Below are positions 1 to 8,469 of a stretch of 64,000 nt of DNA, in pieces (the first letter of the stretch is position 1; each line of letters begins with the position of its first letter). Position numbers and translations under genes: made by a program. The stretch is from NCBI RefSeq assembly GCF_000423185.1, contig NZ_AUHM01000002.1, positions 179,310 through 243,309 on the forward strand. Reading direction: 5' to 3'. The notes under the pieces were generated by a model that had not been told where the DNA came from, made no database searches, and saw nothing but the letters and a program-made list of their open reading frames with translations. This DNA comes from Inquilinus limosus DSM 16000 (GTDB lineage Bacteria > Pseudomonadota > Alphaproteobacteria > DSM-16000 > Inquilinaceae).

Positions 1-1
1 G

Positions 2-1270
2 GTGGAGAAGCTGGAGCGGACCGAGGGCGACATCGACGCGCTGGTCGCCCGCATCGCCCATATCCGGACCTGGACCTACATCGCGCATCGCGGTGCCTGG
101 ATCGCCGATTCGGCGCATTGGCAGGAGCGCACCCGCGCGGTCGAGGACCGGCTGTCGGACGCGCTGCACGAGCGCCTGACCCAGCGCTTCGTCGACCGGC
201 GCACCGCTCTGCTGGTCCGCACGATGAAGGCGGGCGGCGAGCTCCTGGCCGCGGTCAACGCCCGGGGCGAGGTGCTGGTCGAGGGCGAGCACGTCGGCAG
301 CATCGAGGGCTTCGCCTTCCTGCCCGACGCCACCATCGAGGACGACGACCTGCGGGCCATCCGCAGCGCCGCGCGACGGGCGCTGAAGGACGAGGTGGCG
401 GCCCGAATCGCCCGGCTGGAGGCCGCGCCCGATGCCGATTTCGCCCTGGCCGCCGACGGCGTAGTGTCCTGGCGCGGCGTCGGCATCGGCCGCATCGCCG
501 CCGGCCCGTCGCCGCTGGCGCCCGCGGTCAAGGTGCGCGACACCGACCTGCTGGACGGCGCTGGCCGCGACCGGGTGGCGGCACGGCTGACGCGCTTCCT
601 GGCCGACCATGTCACGCAGGAGCTGCAGCCGCTGCTGCGGCTGCGCGACGCGGCGCTGAGCGGCGCCGCCCGCGGCATCGCCTTCCAGCTGGTCGAGGGT
701 CTGGGGATCCAGCCGCGGCGCGCGCTGGAGGGGCTGATTCACGCCCTGACCGCGGCCGACCGCAAGCAGCTGGCCGGCTTCGGCGTGCGGTTCGGGCCGA
801 GCCATGTCTATCTGGCGCCGATGCTGAAGCCGCGGCCGACCGCGCTGCGCGTGCTTCTGGGCGCCGTCGCCGCCGGCCGCAAGCTGCCGGCCGTCCTGCC
901 CGCGCCGGCCCGGATCTCGGTGCCGGCGGAGGAAGGCCAGGACGCCGCGGCGCTGGACCTGGCCGGCTTCGTTCCCTGCGGCCCGCGGCGCATCCGGCTC
1001 GACCGCATCGACGTGCTGCGCGACGCCGCCGAATCGCGCCGCCGCCGCGGCGGGCTGACCGCCGATCCTGCGCTGGCGCCGATCGTCGGCTGCACCGTCG
1101 CCGAAATCCCGGCTATCCTGCAGGCGGTCGGGTATCGGCCGGCCCAGGACGACGAGGGACGCGTGACCTATGTTCCGGTGAGGACCAGACGGCCCCAGGC
1201 GCCGCGGCGCGCAGCGGCGGCGGCCGACAGCCCGTTCGCCAAGCTTGCCCTCCTCCGCCGCGATGGCTGA
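2..1270 (+). CDS. SUV3-like DEAD/DEAH helicase, C-terminal part (5' truncated)
   Basis: This is the C-terminal ~420 residues of an alphaproteobacterial helicase-related protein. The reading frame is open to the window edge, so the ATPase motor domains lie upstream and the GTG at position 2 is probably not the true start. The visible part has no Walker motifs. It has the long basic helical region typical of this family after the motor, including RTWTYIAHRGAW near residue 22 and LTQRFVDRRTALL near residue 60, and ends in a basic Ala/Arg-rich tail. Family members resemble the RNA helicase SUV3, so a role in RNA turnover is likely but inferred. The stop overlaps the next gene's start (ATGGCTGA), which suggests translational coupling with the S4 RNA-binding protein. 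Identification rests on the C-terminal region and on gene order. Confidence 0.75.
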   Translation: MEKLERTEGDIDALVARIAHIRTWTYIAHRGAWIADSAHWQERTRAVEDRLSDALHERLTQRFVDRRTALLVRTMKAGGELLAAVNARGEVLVEGEHVGSIEGFAFLPDATIEDDDLRAIRSAARRALKDEVAARIARLEAAPDADFALAADGVVSWRGVGIGRIAAGPSPLAPAVKVRDTDLLDGAGRDRVAARLTRFLADHVTQELQPLLRLRDAALSGAARGIAFQLVEGLGIQPRRALEGLIHALTAADRKQLAGFGVRFGPSHVYLAPMLKPRPTALRVLLGAVAAGRKLPAVLPAPARISVPAEEGQDAAALDLAGFVPCGPRRIRLDRIDVLRDAAESRRRRGGLTADPALAPIVGCTVAEIPAILQAVGYRPAQDDEGRVTYVPVRTRRPQAPRRAAAAADSPFAKLALLRRDG

Positions 1271-1628
1271 GCGGGACACCGACCGCCCGCGGCTGGACAA
1301 GTGGCTGTGGCAGGCGCGCTTCTTCAAGACCCGCAGCCTGGCGGCGAAGCTGTGCTCCTCGGGCGGCGTCCGCATCGACGGCGTCCCGACCCAGAAGGCG
1401 CATGCGACGATCCGTCCCGGCCAGGTGCTGACCTTCGTCCAGGGCCGGCACATCCGCGTCATCGAGGTGCTGGCCCTGGCCGAGCGCCGCGGCCCGGCCA
1501 GCGAGGCGCAGCTGCTGTACCGCGACCTGCAGCCGCCGACGCCGGAGACGGCGCTGCCCATGGCCGGCGGCCCCCGCCCGACCGGCCGCGACCGCCGGTC
1601 CCTTCCGCCGAAGGGCGGCGGCGATTAG
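1263..1628 (+). CDS. S4-domain RNA-binding protein (Hsp15/HslR-like)
   Basis: A 121-residue basic protein with an N-terminal S4 RNA-binding domain. RLDKWLWQARFFKTR is followed by SGGVRIDGV, the typical S4 alpha-L core. Relatives of E. coli Hsp15 (HslR) bind stalled 50S subunits that carry nascent chains. The C-terminus is Pro/Gly/Arg-rich and looks disordered. I chose the ATG at 1263 because it gives the conserved RLDKWLW start and overlaps the helicase stop; a TTG 18 nt upstream would add six non-conserved residues. Co-expression with an RNA helicase supports an RNA or ribosome quality-control role, which is inferred. Confidence 0.85.
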   Translation: MAERDTDRPRLDKWLWQARFFKTRSLAAKLCSSGGVRIDGVPTQKAHATIRPGQVLTFVQGRHIRVIEVLALAERRGPASEAQLLYRDLQPPTPETALPMAGGPRPTGRDRRSLPPKGGGD

Positions 1629-1637
1629 ATCTAGCCG

Positions 1638-2111
1638 ATGCTGAGCCACATTCTCGACTGGGCCCGCGGCGACGCCCGGCCGGCTCCGGACGATGCGACG
1701 CTGCGCCGTGCTGTCGCCGCGCTGCTGATGGAGGCGGCCCGAATCGACGATTCGCTGGACGAGGCGGAGCGCGAGCGGATCCAGACGCTGCTGACCTGGC
1801 GCTTCCGGCTCGGCCCCTTCGAGGCGGCGCAGCTGGAGACCGAGGCCGAGCGCGACAGCGACGGCGCCGTCTCCTGGCACGCCCTGACCCACACCATCCG
1901 CGAGCATTGCGACGAGCCGGCGCGCATCCGCATTGTGGAAATGCTGTGGGATGTGATCCTCGCGGATGGTAAGGTCGACGACCTTGAAGCCAATCTGATG
2001 CGGCGAGTCGCAGCGCTTCTATTCGTCTCGGATGCGGATAGCGGCGCTGCCCGCCGCCGCGTGCTTGCCCGCAACGGCGCCGCGGCGGCCGCCGAAGGAG
2101 ACCCGGAGTAA
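1638..2111 (+). CDS. TerB-family (DjlA/TerB-like) acidic protein
   Basis: A 157-residue, mainly helical acidic protein. It has the TerB/co-chaperone DjlA N-terminal pattern: two repeats of helices with conserved acidic residues ([14 protein letters not shown] near residue 33 and [17 protein letters not shown] near residue 100), which in this family can bind metal. TerB domains occur in tellurite-resistance operons and in many stand-alone proteins of unknown function, and nothing nearby suggests tellurite resistance. It starts 9 nt after the S4 gene and stops 7 nt before fdxA, so it sits in the same operon. The ribosome-binding site is weak. The function is unknown beyond the family. Confidence 0.7.
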   Translation: MLSHILDWARGDARPAPDDATLRRAVAALLMEAARIDDSLDEAERERIQTLLTWRFRLGPFEAAQLETEAERDSDGAVSWHALTHTIREHCDEPARIRIVEMLWDVILADGKVDDLEANLMRRVAALLFVSDADSGAARRRVLARNGAAAAAEGDPE

Positions 2112-2118
2112 ATCAAGT

Positions 2119-2460
2119 ATGGCCTATGTGGTGGGTGAAGCTTGCATCAAGTGCAAGTACACGGATTGCGTCGAAGTGTGCCCCGTGGACTGCTTCTACG
2201 AGGGCGAGAACATGCTGGTCATCCACCCGGACGAGTGTATCGACTGCGGCGTGTGTGAGCCGGAGTGCCCGGCCGAGGCGATCAAGCCGGACACCGAGGC
2301 CGAGGCCGCGGAGAAATGGGGTGAGCTGAACCGCGAATACTCCGCGATCTGGCCGAACATCACCCGCAAGAAGGACGCGCCGGCCGACGCCGACTCCTGG
2401 AAGGACGTGGGGAACAAATTCGCCGAGCATTTCAGCCCGAATCCGGGCGAAGGCAATTAA
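2119..2460 (+). CDS. fdxA: 7Fe ferredoxin FdxA ([3Fe-4S]/[4Fe-4S])
   Basis: A 113-residue seven-iron ferredoxin, a soluble low-potential electron carrier. The cysteines fit the Azotobacter FdI arrangement with a +1 offset. C9, C17 and C50 would hold the [3Fe-4S] cluster, and C21, C40, C43 and C46 the [4Fe-4S] cluster ([12 protein letters not shown] motif). The alphaproteobacterial C-terminal extension ending in SPNPGEGN is present. The ATG at 2119 is the conserved start ([12 protein letters not shown]); a GGAG 10 nt upstream overlaps the end of the TerB gene. The order helicase / S4 / fdxA / carD is common in alphaproteobacteria. The electron partner is not identifiable here, although a ferredoxin-NADP reductase lies at 28.9 kb. 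Confidence 0.95.
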   Translation: MAYVVGEACIKCKYTDCVEVCPVDCFYEGENMLVIHPDECIDCGVCEPECPAEAIKPDTEAEAAEKWGELNREYSAIWPNITRKKDAPADADSWKDVGNKFAEHFSPNPGEGN

Positions 2461-2466
2461 CGATTC

Positions 2467-2521
2467 GCCGAGTCCGCCGGCCTGCATTGCAAAAAAAGCG
2501 TCATACCGGGGCGGACTCGGC
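2467..2521. repeat. 11-bp perfect inverted repeat between fdxA and the carD promoter
   Basis: GCCGAGTCCGC at 2467-2477 and its exact complement GCGGACTCGGC at 2511-2521, separated by 33 nt that include an A7 run (2491-2497 region). It begins 6 nt after the fdxA stop and ends one base before the carD -35 element. It could be an fdxA terminator-type structure or a regulatory site for carD. No long T tract follows, so a classical terminator is not supported. Confidence 0.6.
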
Positions 2522-2522
2522 C

Positions 2523-2551
2523 TTCATATCGGAAGCGCAACGTATTATAAT
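2523..2551 (+). promoter_or_regulatory. Predicted sigma-70 promoter of carD
   Basis: TTCATA (2523-2528), a 17-nt spacer, then a perfect TATAAT (2546-2551). Transcription would begin near 2558 and give carD an untranslated leader of about 170 nt. The AT-rich -10 box stands out in this GC-rich genome. Confidence 0.65.
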
Positions 2552-2727
2552 CTTTGTCCATTCCCGGTGCTGACGACCACATTCCGACCCATCACCACAG
2601 GGCCGGAATCGACTTCTGCGTCTTCGTTTCGGTGCGGAGGTCCAAGGCGGTCACGGCGCGGCGAATTGCGGGGCGGCGGCCATTTGGCGGCCATCGCCGC
2701 TGGGTCCGACCACAGAGGGTGACTCCA

Positions 2728-3237
2728 TTGGCAGACATGGCTCAGGAACTTGAGTACGACGTTGGCGACTACGTCGTGTATCCGGCGCACGGCGTCGGCC
2801 GCATCGAGGCGCTCGAAACGCACAGCATCAGCGGCATGACCGTGCAGCTCTACGCGATCAGCTTCGAAAAGGAGCGGATGACGCTCAAGGTTCCTGTCGC
2901 CAAGGCCAAGAAGTCGGGCCTGCGCAAGCTGTCGTCGAAGGACCGGATCAAGACCGCGCTGGAGACCCTGACCGGGCGCAGCCGCGTGCGCCGCACCATG
3001 TGGAGCCGCCGGGCCCAGGAATACGAGGCCAAGATCAATTCCGGCGACCCGGTGTCGATCGCCGAGGTGGTGCGCGACCTTCACCGCGCCACCGACCAGC
3101 CGGAGCAGTCCTACAGCGAGCGCCAGATCTACCAGGCGGCGCTGGAGCGCCTGGCGCGGGAGCTGGCCGCGGTCGAGAAGATCGACGAGGTCAAGGCGAC
3201 CCAGAAGCTGGAGCAGGTGCTGAAGAAGGCGGCCTGA
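2728..3237 (+). CDS. carD: CarD/CdnL-family RNA polymerase-binding regulator
   Basis: A CarD-family protein of about 169 residues. The N-terminal RNAP-interacting (RID/Tudor-like) domain carries the signature GDYVVYPAHGVGRIEA near residue 13. A helical C-terminal domain follows, with basic patches such as RVRRTMWSRRAQEYE. CarD proteins bind the RNAP beta subunit and stabilise open complexes, notably at rRNA promoters. I chose TTG 2728 because AGAGGG at 2714-2719 lies 8 nt upstream; ATG 2737, three codons in, is the alternative but has poor spacing. The gene has its own promoter (TATAAT at 2546-2551) with a long leader, and an intrinsic terminator 20 nt downstream, so it is probably monocistronic. 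Confidence 0.92.
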   Translation: MADMAQELEYDVGDYVVYPAHGVGRIEALETHSISGMTVQLYAISFEKERMTLKVPVAKAKKSGLRKLSSKDRIKTALETLTGRSRVRRTMWSRRAQEYEAKINSGDPVSIAEVVRDLHRATDQPEQSYSERQIYQAALERLARELAAVEKIDEVKATQKLEQVLKKAA

Positions 3238-3257
3238 GACCTTCTTCCCACGAAAAC

Positions 3258-3281
3258 AGGCGGCCTTCGGGCCGCCTTTTT
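3258..3281 (+). terminator. Rho-independent terminator of carD
   Basis: An 8-bp perfect GC-rich stem AGGCGGCC / GGCCGCCT with a TTCG tetraloop (3266-3269), followed directly by a T tract (3277-3281). It lies 20 nt after the carD stop. Confidence 0.9.
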
Positions 3282-3366
3282 CATGGCGATGATTAGGGCT
3301 GGTTTCACCGGGGCGAGCCGCTAAACTGCGGCGGCAGATGACCAGCTCCTCTCTCCCCGTTCGCGC

Positions 3367-4170
3367 GTGACCCGCGATTCCGAAAAGTTCGCCCGGCTCG
3401 GCCGCCCGAAGCGGATCTGGGCCGTCGGCGCCGTGCATGGCGAGGTCGACCGCCTGGCCGTGCTGCACGACCATGTCGCGGCCCGGTTCCAGCCCGGCGA
3501 CCGGCTGCTCTATCTCGGCAACCTGATCGGCCGGTCCGACCGGCTGCATGCCCTGGTCGACGAGGTGCTGTCGATGCGGCGGGCCCTGATCGCCCGCCCC
3601 GGCGTGCTGGCCGAGGACGTCGTCTTCCTGCGCGGAGCGCAGGAGGAGATGTGGCAGAAGATGCTGCAGCTGCAATTCGCGCCGAACCCGCAGGACGTGC
3701 TGCGCTGGATGCTGGCGCAGGGGGTCGACGGCACGCTGCGCGCCTATGGCGGCCGGCCCGAGGAGGGCCTGGCCGCGGCGCGCGAGGGCGCCGTCCGGCT
3801 GACCCGCTGGACCAACGGGCTGCGCGAGGCGATCCGCGCCGCCCCCGGCCACAACGCGCTCTACGCCGCGCTGCGCCGGGCCGCCTACACCGAGGATGAC
3901 GGCATCCTGTTCGTCAGCGCCGGGCTCGACCCGAGCCGGCCGCTCGCCGCCCAGGGCGACGCCTTCTGGTGGTCCGCCCCCGCCTTCGCCGCGCTGCAGG
4001 AGCCCTATGCCGGCTTCCGCCGGCTGATCCGCGGCTACGACCCGGCCGGCGGCGGGCTGCGGCTCGACGGGCCGGCGGTGACGCTCGATTCCGGCTGCGG
4101 CCGCGGCGGCCGCCTCGCCGCCGGCCTGTTCGACCCCGACGGGACGCTGGTCGAGATCGTCGAGGCCTGA
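3367..4170 (+). CDS. Metallophosphoesterase-fold protein with degenerate metal site
   Basis: A 267-residue protein laid out like a calcineurin-type phosphoesterase, but each metal motif is altered. The usual GDxHG is GAVHGE (residue ~20), GDxVDRG is replaced by YLGNLIGR (residue ~52), and GNHE is replaced by RGAQEEM (residue ~90). Several metal-ligand Asp/Asn/His positions are therefore lost, and a catalytically inactive or repurposed role is likely. The conserved-looking block GAQEEMWQKMLQLQF suggests selection for another function. It starts at GTG 3367, because the nearby ATG 3338 frame closes at once. It stands alone between the carD terminator and sigma-32. The fold assignment is by motif position; the loss of activity is inferred. 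Confidence 0.6.
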   Translation: MTRDSEKFARLGRPKRIWAVGAVHGEVDRLAVLHDHVAARFQPGDRLLYLGNLIGRSDRLHALVDEVLSMRRALIARPGVLAEDVVFLRGAQEEMWQKMLQLQFAPNPQDVLRWMLAQGVDGTLRAYGGRPEEGLAAAREGAVRLTRWTNGLREAIRAAPGHNALYAALRRAAYTEDDGILFVSAGLDPSRPLAAQGDAFWWSAPAFAALQEPYAGFRRLIRGYDPAGGGLRLDGPAVTLDSGCGRGGRLAAGLFDPDGTLVEIVEA

Positions 4171-4327
4171 CCGCCCTTTTCCCTGTAACGGATCAACCCG
4201 TTCCGGCGAATTCATCACTAGGGACGAACCCCGACCCGGCAAGGGAACGCCGCCACAGGGGAGGGTGTTCGTCTATCGAGGTCGCGGGATGGATCCGCGG
4301 CGCCGTTCGGCCGAAGAGGGGGCATCC

Positions 4328-5215
4328 ATGCCGCATCTCGACGATCCGGAGACCCAGCGCGCCAACCTGAAGTTCATCAAGGCCTCGATGAACGAACCGC
4401 TGCTGTCGCGCGAAGCCGAGTTCGAGCTCGCCCGACGCTGGCGCGAAGACCATGACGAGCCGGCGCTGCACGCCCTGGTGCGGGCCTATACCCGGCTGGT
4501 CATCGCCACCGCCTCGCGCTTCCGCAACTACGGCCTGCCGATCGGCGACCTGGTGCAGGAGGGCAATGTCGGGCTGATGCAGGCCGCCGCGCGGTTCGAG
4601 CACGACCGCGAGGTGCGCTTCTCGACCTATGCCGCCTGGTGGATCCGCTCGGCGATGCAGGATTACGTGCTGCGCAACTGGTCGATCGTGCGCACCGGCA
4701 CCACCGCGGCGCAGAAATCACTGTTCTTCAACCTGCGGCGGCTGCGCGCCAAGATCGAGAGCGCCGACGGCCAGTCCGGCATGACCCAGGCCGGCCGCGC
4801 CTGGATCGCCAGCGAGCTCAGGGTCGACATCGCCGATGTCGAGGCGATGGAGATGCGCCTGGCCGCCTCCGACCAGTCGCTGAACGCCCCGATCTCGGAG
4901 GACGGCGAGGACGACTGGCAGGGCCTTCTGGCCGACAGCCGCCCCTCGCCCGAGGAGGTGGTGATCGGCCTGCGCGACAACGTCACCCGCTCGCGCTGGC
5001 TGGCCGAGGCGATCGGCGCGCTGAGCCCGCGCGAGCAGACCATCATCCGCCAGCGCCGCCTGCGCGACAGCGGCGCGACGCTGGAGGAGCTGGGCCGCCA
5101 GCTGGGCGTCAGCAAGGAGCGGGTGCGCCAGCTGGAGCACCGGGCGCTGACCAAGCTGCGCGCCTCGATCTCCCGCCGCGTGGCCGAACCTCGGGAGCTG
5201 TTCCTGGAGGAGTGA
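4328..5215 (+). CDS. rpoH: RNA polymerase sigma-32 (RpoH) factor
   Basis: A 295-residue group-3-like sigma factor of the heat-shock RpoH type. Region 1.2/2 includes the RpoH-box-like stretch near residue 110, with FSTYAAWWIRSAMQDYVLRN in region 2.4 and the core-binding LVQEGNVGLMQAAARFE. The region 4.2 helix-turn-helix LEELGRQLGVSKERVRQLE is near residue 265. It directs RNA polymerase to heat-shock promoters. ATG 4328 is preferred, with AGAGGGGG 7 nt upstream; an in-frame ATG at 4289 would add 13 residues. Alphaproteobacteria often carry two rpoH paralogues, and I cannot tell which one this is. The convergent peptidase gene ends 11 nt downstream. Confidence 0.93.
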   Translation: MPHLDDPETQRANLKFIKASMNEPLLSREAEFELARRWREDHDEPALHALVRAYTRLVIATASRFRNYGLPIGDLVQEGNVGLMQAAARFEHDREVRFSTYAAWWIRSAMQDYVLRNWSIVRTGTTAAQKSLFFNLRRLRAKIESADGQSGMTQAGRAWIASELRVDIADVEAMEMRLAASDQSLNAPISEDGEDDWQGLLADSRPSPEEVVIGLRDNVTRSRWLAEAIGALSPREQTIIRQRRLRDSGATLEELGRQLGVSKERVRQLEHRALTKLRASISRRVAEPRELFLEE

Positions 5216-5225
5216 GGCTCCGTCC

Positions 5226-6557
5226 TCATTCCACGATCAGCTTCACCTTGGTCCCAGGCGTCAGCGCCTCTCCGGCGATGTCGTTCAGCAGCCGGAACTG
5301 CGCCTCCGCCGCCTCGACCCGCATGCGCGCCACCAACGCCGGCATGGTGTCGCCCGGCTGAACCGCGGCGACGGCGAGGCGGCGGGGCCGCACCGCGGCG
5401 GCCTCGGCGGCGCCGATCCGGCGGAAGCTTTCGACCGCGCCGCGGACCAGCGGGGTTGCCGGGCTGCCGGCCCGGGTCAGGACGGTGAAGCGCTCGCGCC
5501 GTTCCGGCGTGGTCTCGATCGCGACCAGCAGCGCTTCCCACCGATCGGCCCCGATCGCGATCCCGGCGACGCCCCAGGCGGCGTGGAAGCCGCCGAGATC
5601 GCCCTCGCCGACACCCTGCACGCCCCCGGCCCTGCGGCTCCAGACCCGCTCCAGGAACAGCCGCGCCGGCAGCGCCCGCGGCTGCGACAGCCGGTCGAAC
5701 AGGATCACCGAATCATCCGGCCCGATCCCCATCACCCGCTGGCGCTGGCGCAGCAGGGCGACGCCGACCGGCGCGTCCCAGCGGAAGCGGGCCGCGGGGT
5801 CGATCACGGCCTGGCCGCGGATGGGGGTCTGGCCCCGCCCCTCGCCCCAGGGCAGGCGGTCGACGGCGGCGAGCCAGGCCTCCTCCCCCGCCTCGCCGGG
5901 CGGCAGCGCCGCGGCCCGGGCACGGGCCGCCGCCAGCCGCTCCGCCGTCTCCGGATGGTCGCCGCCGCTGATCGCCGCCGTCGCCATCTCCGGCCGGCCC
6001 GACAGGGACGCGGCCAGGCGCTGGGCGGCGCCGAGCCGGGCCAGGAAGGCGGGCGCCGCCGCGGGGTCGAAGCCGGCCCGGGCCAGGGCGTCGATGCCGA
6101 TCCGGTCGGCCTCCTGCTCCTGCGCCCGGTCGAACTCGGCCTCGGCCCGGACCTCCGCCAGCCCGGCGACCGCCGGGTCGACCGGCGGCCGCGCCGCGCG
6201 CTGCCGGGCATGGCCGGCGACGACATGGCCGATCTCATGCGCCAGCACCGAGGCCACCTCGGCCTCGCTGCGCGCCAGGGCCAGGAGGCCGCGATTGACC
6301 AGCAGGCGGCCGTCCGGCAGCGCCGCGGCGTTGACCTGGTCGGAATCGAGCAGCTCGACCGCCACCCGCAGGCGGCCGCCGGTCTCGGCATCCGCCACCC
6401 GCTGGGCGATGCGGGCGACATGGCCGCGCAGCGCCGGCGCGTCGTAGGGGCCGCCGAAGGCCGCCCGGATCGCCTGCGCCTCGTCGGGGGCGGCGCGGGC
6501 CATGCGCGGCAGCAGCGGCAGGGCGGTCAGGCCCAGCAGCAGGTCGCGACGGTTCAT
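5226..6557 (-). CDS. Periplasmic M48-family metallopeptidase with LysM-like C-terminus
   Basis: A 443-residue secreted zinc peptidase. The N-terminus MNRRDLLLGLTALPLLPRMARA resembles a Tat signal (RR followed by a hydrophobic stretch). The zinc motif HEIGH is at residues 107-111, followed by VVAGH, with the third-ligand region EQEADRIGIDAL near residue 145. The C-terminal ~50 residues (AAVQPGDTMPALVARM...LTPGTKVKLIVE) resemble a LysM-type wall-binding repeat, as in BepA/LoiP-like M48 proteins. A role in outer-membrane or envelope protein quality control is inferred from the family. It starts one base after the stop of the upstream nuclease-fold gene, so the two are co-transcribed. Confidence 0.85.
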   Translation of the reverse strand: MNRRDLLLGLTALPLLPRMARAAPDEAQAIRAAFGGPYDAPALRGHVARIAQRVADAETGGRLRVAVELLDSDQVNAAALPDGRLLVNRGLLALARSEAEVASVLAHEIGHVVAGHARQRAARPPVDPAVAGLAEVRAEAEFDRAQEQEADRIGIDALARAGFDPAAAPAFLARLGAAQRLAASLSGRPEMATAAISGGDHPETAERLAAARARAAALPPGEAGEEAWLAAVDRLPWGEGRGQTPIRGQAVIDPAARFRWDAPVGVALLRQRQRVMGIGPDDSVILFDRLSQPRALPARLFLERVWSRRAGGVQGVGEGDLGGFHAAWGVAGIAIGADRWEALLVAIETTPERRERFTVLTRAGSPATPLVRGAVESFRRIGAAEAAAVRPRRLAVAAVQPGDTMPALVARMRVEAAEAQFRLLNDIAGEALTPGTKVKLIVE

Positions 6558-6558
6558 C

Positions 6559-7305
6559 TCAGTCCAGCCTCTCGATCTGCTCCATCCGGCCGAGCACCAT
6601 ACGCGGCCCGCCGGACCAGTCGAGCCAGCCGCGCACCCGCACCCGACGCCCCTGCAGCGCCGTCAGATCCTGCCCGGCTTCGGCCAGCCGGCGGACCACC
6701 TCCGGCTCCGCCGTCACGGTGAAATCCTGCCGCGGATCGGCGCCGAAGTTGAGATAGGCCCGGCCGCGCACCAGCGCCGCCCCCAGCACCCGCCCTTCGA
6801 CGATCTGGAAGCGGTCGAGATCGCCGCGGCCGAGCACATCCGCCAGGCGCACCGCGAAGGCGGGATCGCCCCACAGGCCGCGGCCGGCGGCCCGGGCCTC
6901 GGCCTCCGCCGCCAGCAGCGGGGCCAGCGCCGCCGCGGGATCGGCGCCGCCGGCATCGACCCGCGCCAAGCCGCGGCGCAGCAGCTCCGCCTCGGGCGAG
7001 AGCCCGTCCTCCCACTGCAGCTCGGCCGGCACCCGGCCGTAGCGGTCCGGCGGCGCCAGCCGTAGCGGCCGGACCGGCCGGTCCTGCAGCAGCCCGGCCA
7101 GCACCGAGCGGGCGATGTCCCGCCAGCGGCCGGCGGGGATGTCGAGGGCGGCGAGCCGCAGCACCGTGCCGTCGGCCAGGGCGACGGTGCGGCCGTCGAG
7201 CACGGCTGAGACCGCGACCGGCGGGCCGTCCTCCGGCGGGGCCGGCGGCTCGGCCCGGGCACCGGCGGCGCAGAGCAGCAGGAGGGGAAGCAGAGCGCGG
7301 CGCAT
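6559..7305 (-). CDS. Secreted thermonuclease (SNase)-fold protein, catalytic Glu missing
   Basis: A 248-residue protein with a signal peptide (MRRALLPLLLLCAAGARA) and a staphylococcal-nuclease OB-fold domain. The core TVLRLAALDIPA corresponds to the SNase RLLGIDTPE segment, and DRYGRVPAEL corresponds to the YGR segment with the second catalytic Arg. The Glu that follows DTP in active SNases is Ala here, so nuclease activity is doubtful. A second OB-like region (VEGRVLGAALVRGRAYLNFG) follows after ~150. ATG 7305 gives the signal peptide. The gene leads an operon with the M48 peptidase and is divergent from the aminopeptidase gene. Confidence 0.75.
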   Translation of the reverse strand: MRRALLPLLLLCAAGARAEPPAPPEDGPPVAVSAVLDGRTVALADGTVLRLAALDIPAGRWRDIARSVLAGLLQDRPVRPLRLAPPDRYGRVPAELQWEDGLSPEAELLRRGLARVDAGGADPAAALAPLLAAEAEARAAGRGLWGDPAFAVRLADVLGRGDLDRFQIVEGRVLGAALVRGRAYLNFGADPRQDFTVTAEPEVVRRLAEAGQDLTALQGRRVRVRGWLDWSGGPRMVLGRMEQIERLD

Positions 7306-7411
7306 CGGCGCAGCATAGGGCAAAGCGCCCGGCATCGCCTCGATCGGCTTTTGGCAACGCGCCGCCGAGTCCGTAGAGTGGAAGGCCGAGCCCGAGCCGA
7401 CAGCGAGACCC

Positions 7412-8362
7412 ATGCCGCGCGACCTGATCTTCCCGACCATCGAACCCTTCGCCACCGGCATGCTGCCGGTCGACGACCTGCACAGCATCTACTGGGAACA
7501 GTGCGGCCGGCCGGACGGCGTGCCGGTGGTGTTCCTGCACGGCGGCCCGGGCGCCGGCGCCTCGCCCACCCATCGCCGCTTCTTCGACCCCGGCTTCTAC
7601 CGCATCATCATCTTCGACCAGCGCGGCGCCGGCCGGTCCCGGCCGCTGGGCGAGACCCGGCAGAACACCACCGAGCATCTGGTCGAGGACATGGAGCAGC
7701 TGCGCCGCATGCTGGGCATCGACCGCTGGCACGTCTTCGGCGGCTCCTGGGGTTCGACCCTCGCCCTGGCCTATGCCCAGGCGCATCCGCAGCGCTGCCG
7801 GTCGCTGACCCTGCGCGGCATCTTCCTGATGCGGCCCGAGGAGATCGACTGGTTCTTCCACGGCATGGGCACCTTCTTCCCCGAGGCGCATCGCAGCTTC
7901 GTCGAGTTCCTGCCGCCGGCCGAGCGCGGCGACCCGACCCGCGCCTATCACCGCCGGCTGACTGACCCGGACCCGGCGGTGCACCTGCCCGCGGCCCGGG
8001 CCTGGAGCATCTATGAGGGCTCCTGCTCCACCCTGCTGCCGAATCCGGAGATCGTCGCCTCGGCAGGCGAGGACGCGCATGCGCTGGGCCTGGCCCGGAT
8101 CGAGGCGCATTATTTCCTGAACAACCTGTTCACCCCGCCCGACCGGCTGCTGCGCGAGGTCGACCGGATCCGGCACATCCCGGCCACCATCGTGCAGGGC
8201 CGCTACGACACGGTCTGCCCGATCAGGACGGCGGACGAGCTGCACCGCGCCTGGCCGGAGGCGACCTATGTGGTGGTGCCGGACGCCGGCCATTCGGCGA
8301 TGGAGCCCGGCATCCGCACCGCCCTGGTCGACACCATGGAGCGGCTGAAGACCGTCGCCTGA
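7412..8362 (+). CDS. pip: Prolyl aminopeptidase (proline iminopeptidase), S33 family
   Basis: A 316-residue alpha/beta-hydrolase that removes N-terminal proline from peptides in the cytoplasm. FLHGGPGAGAS forms the oxyanion-hole region (residue ~41), the nucleophile elbow GGSWGS has Ser112, and the acid Asp and His are in GRYDTVCP (residue ~264) and PDAGHSAMEPG (residue ~288). The family signature DQRGAGRSRP (residue ~69) and the MRPEEIDWFF cap region are present. Length is normal for the family. It is expressed divergently from the nuclease-fold gene. Confidence 0.95.
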   Translation: MPRDLIFPTIEPFATGMLPVDDLHSIYWEQCGRPDGVPVVFLHGGPGAGASPTHRRFFDPGFYRIIIFDQRGAGRSRPLGETRQNTTEHLVEDMEQLRRMLGIDRWHVFGGSWGSTLALAYAQAHPQRCRSLTLRGIFLMRPEEIDWFFHGMGTFFPEAHRSFVEFLPPAERGDPTRAYHRRLTDPDPAVHLPAARAWSIYEGSCSTLLPNPEIVASAGEDAHALGLARIEAHYFLNNLFTPPDRLLREVDRIRHIPATIVQGRYDTVCPIRTADELHRAWPEATYVVVPDAGHSAMEPGIRTALVDTMERLKTVA

Positions 8363-8469
8363 CCCCTCTGCCCCCTATTGCGCGCACCGCAGAATCAGGA
8401 CATCGTTCCTCGTCGGATATTTCGAATTTATCTGATTTGCATTGTTCTTTTTCCGCGGGGAGGCGGGCT

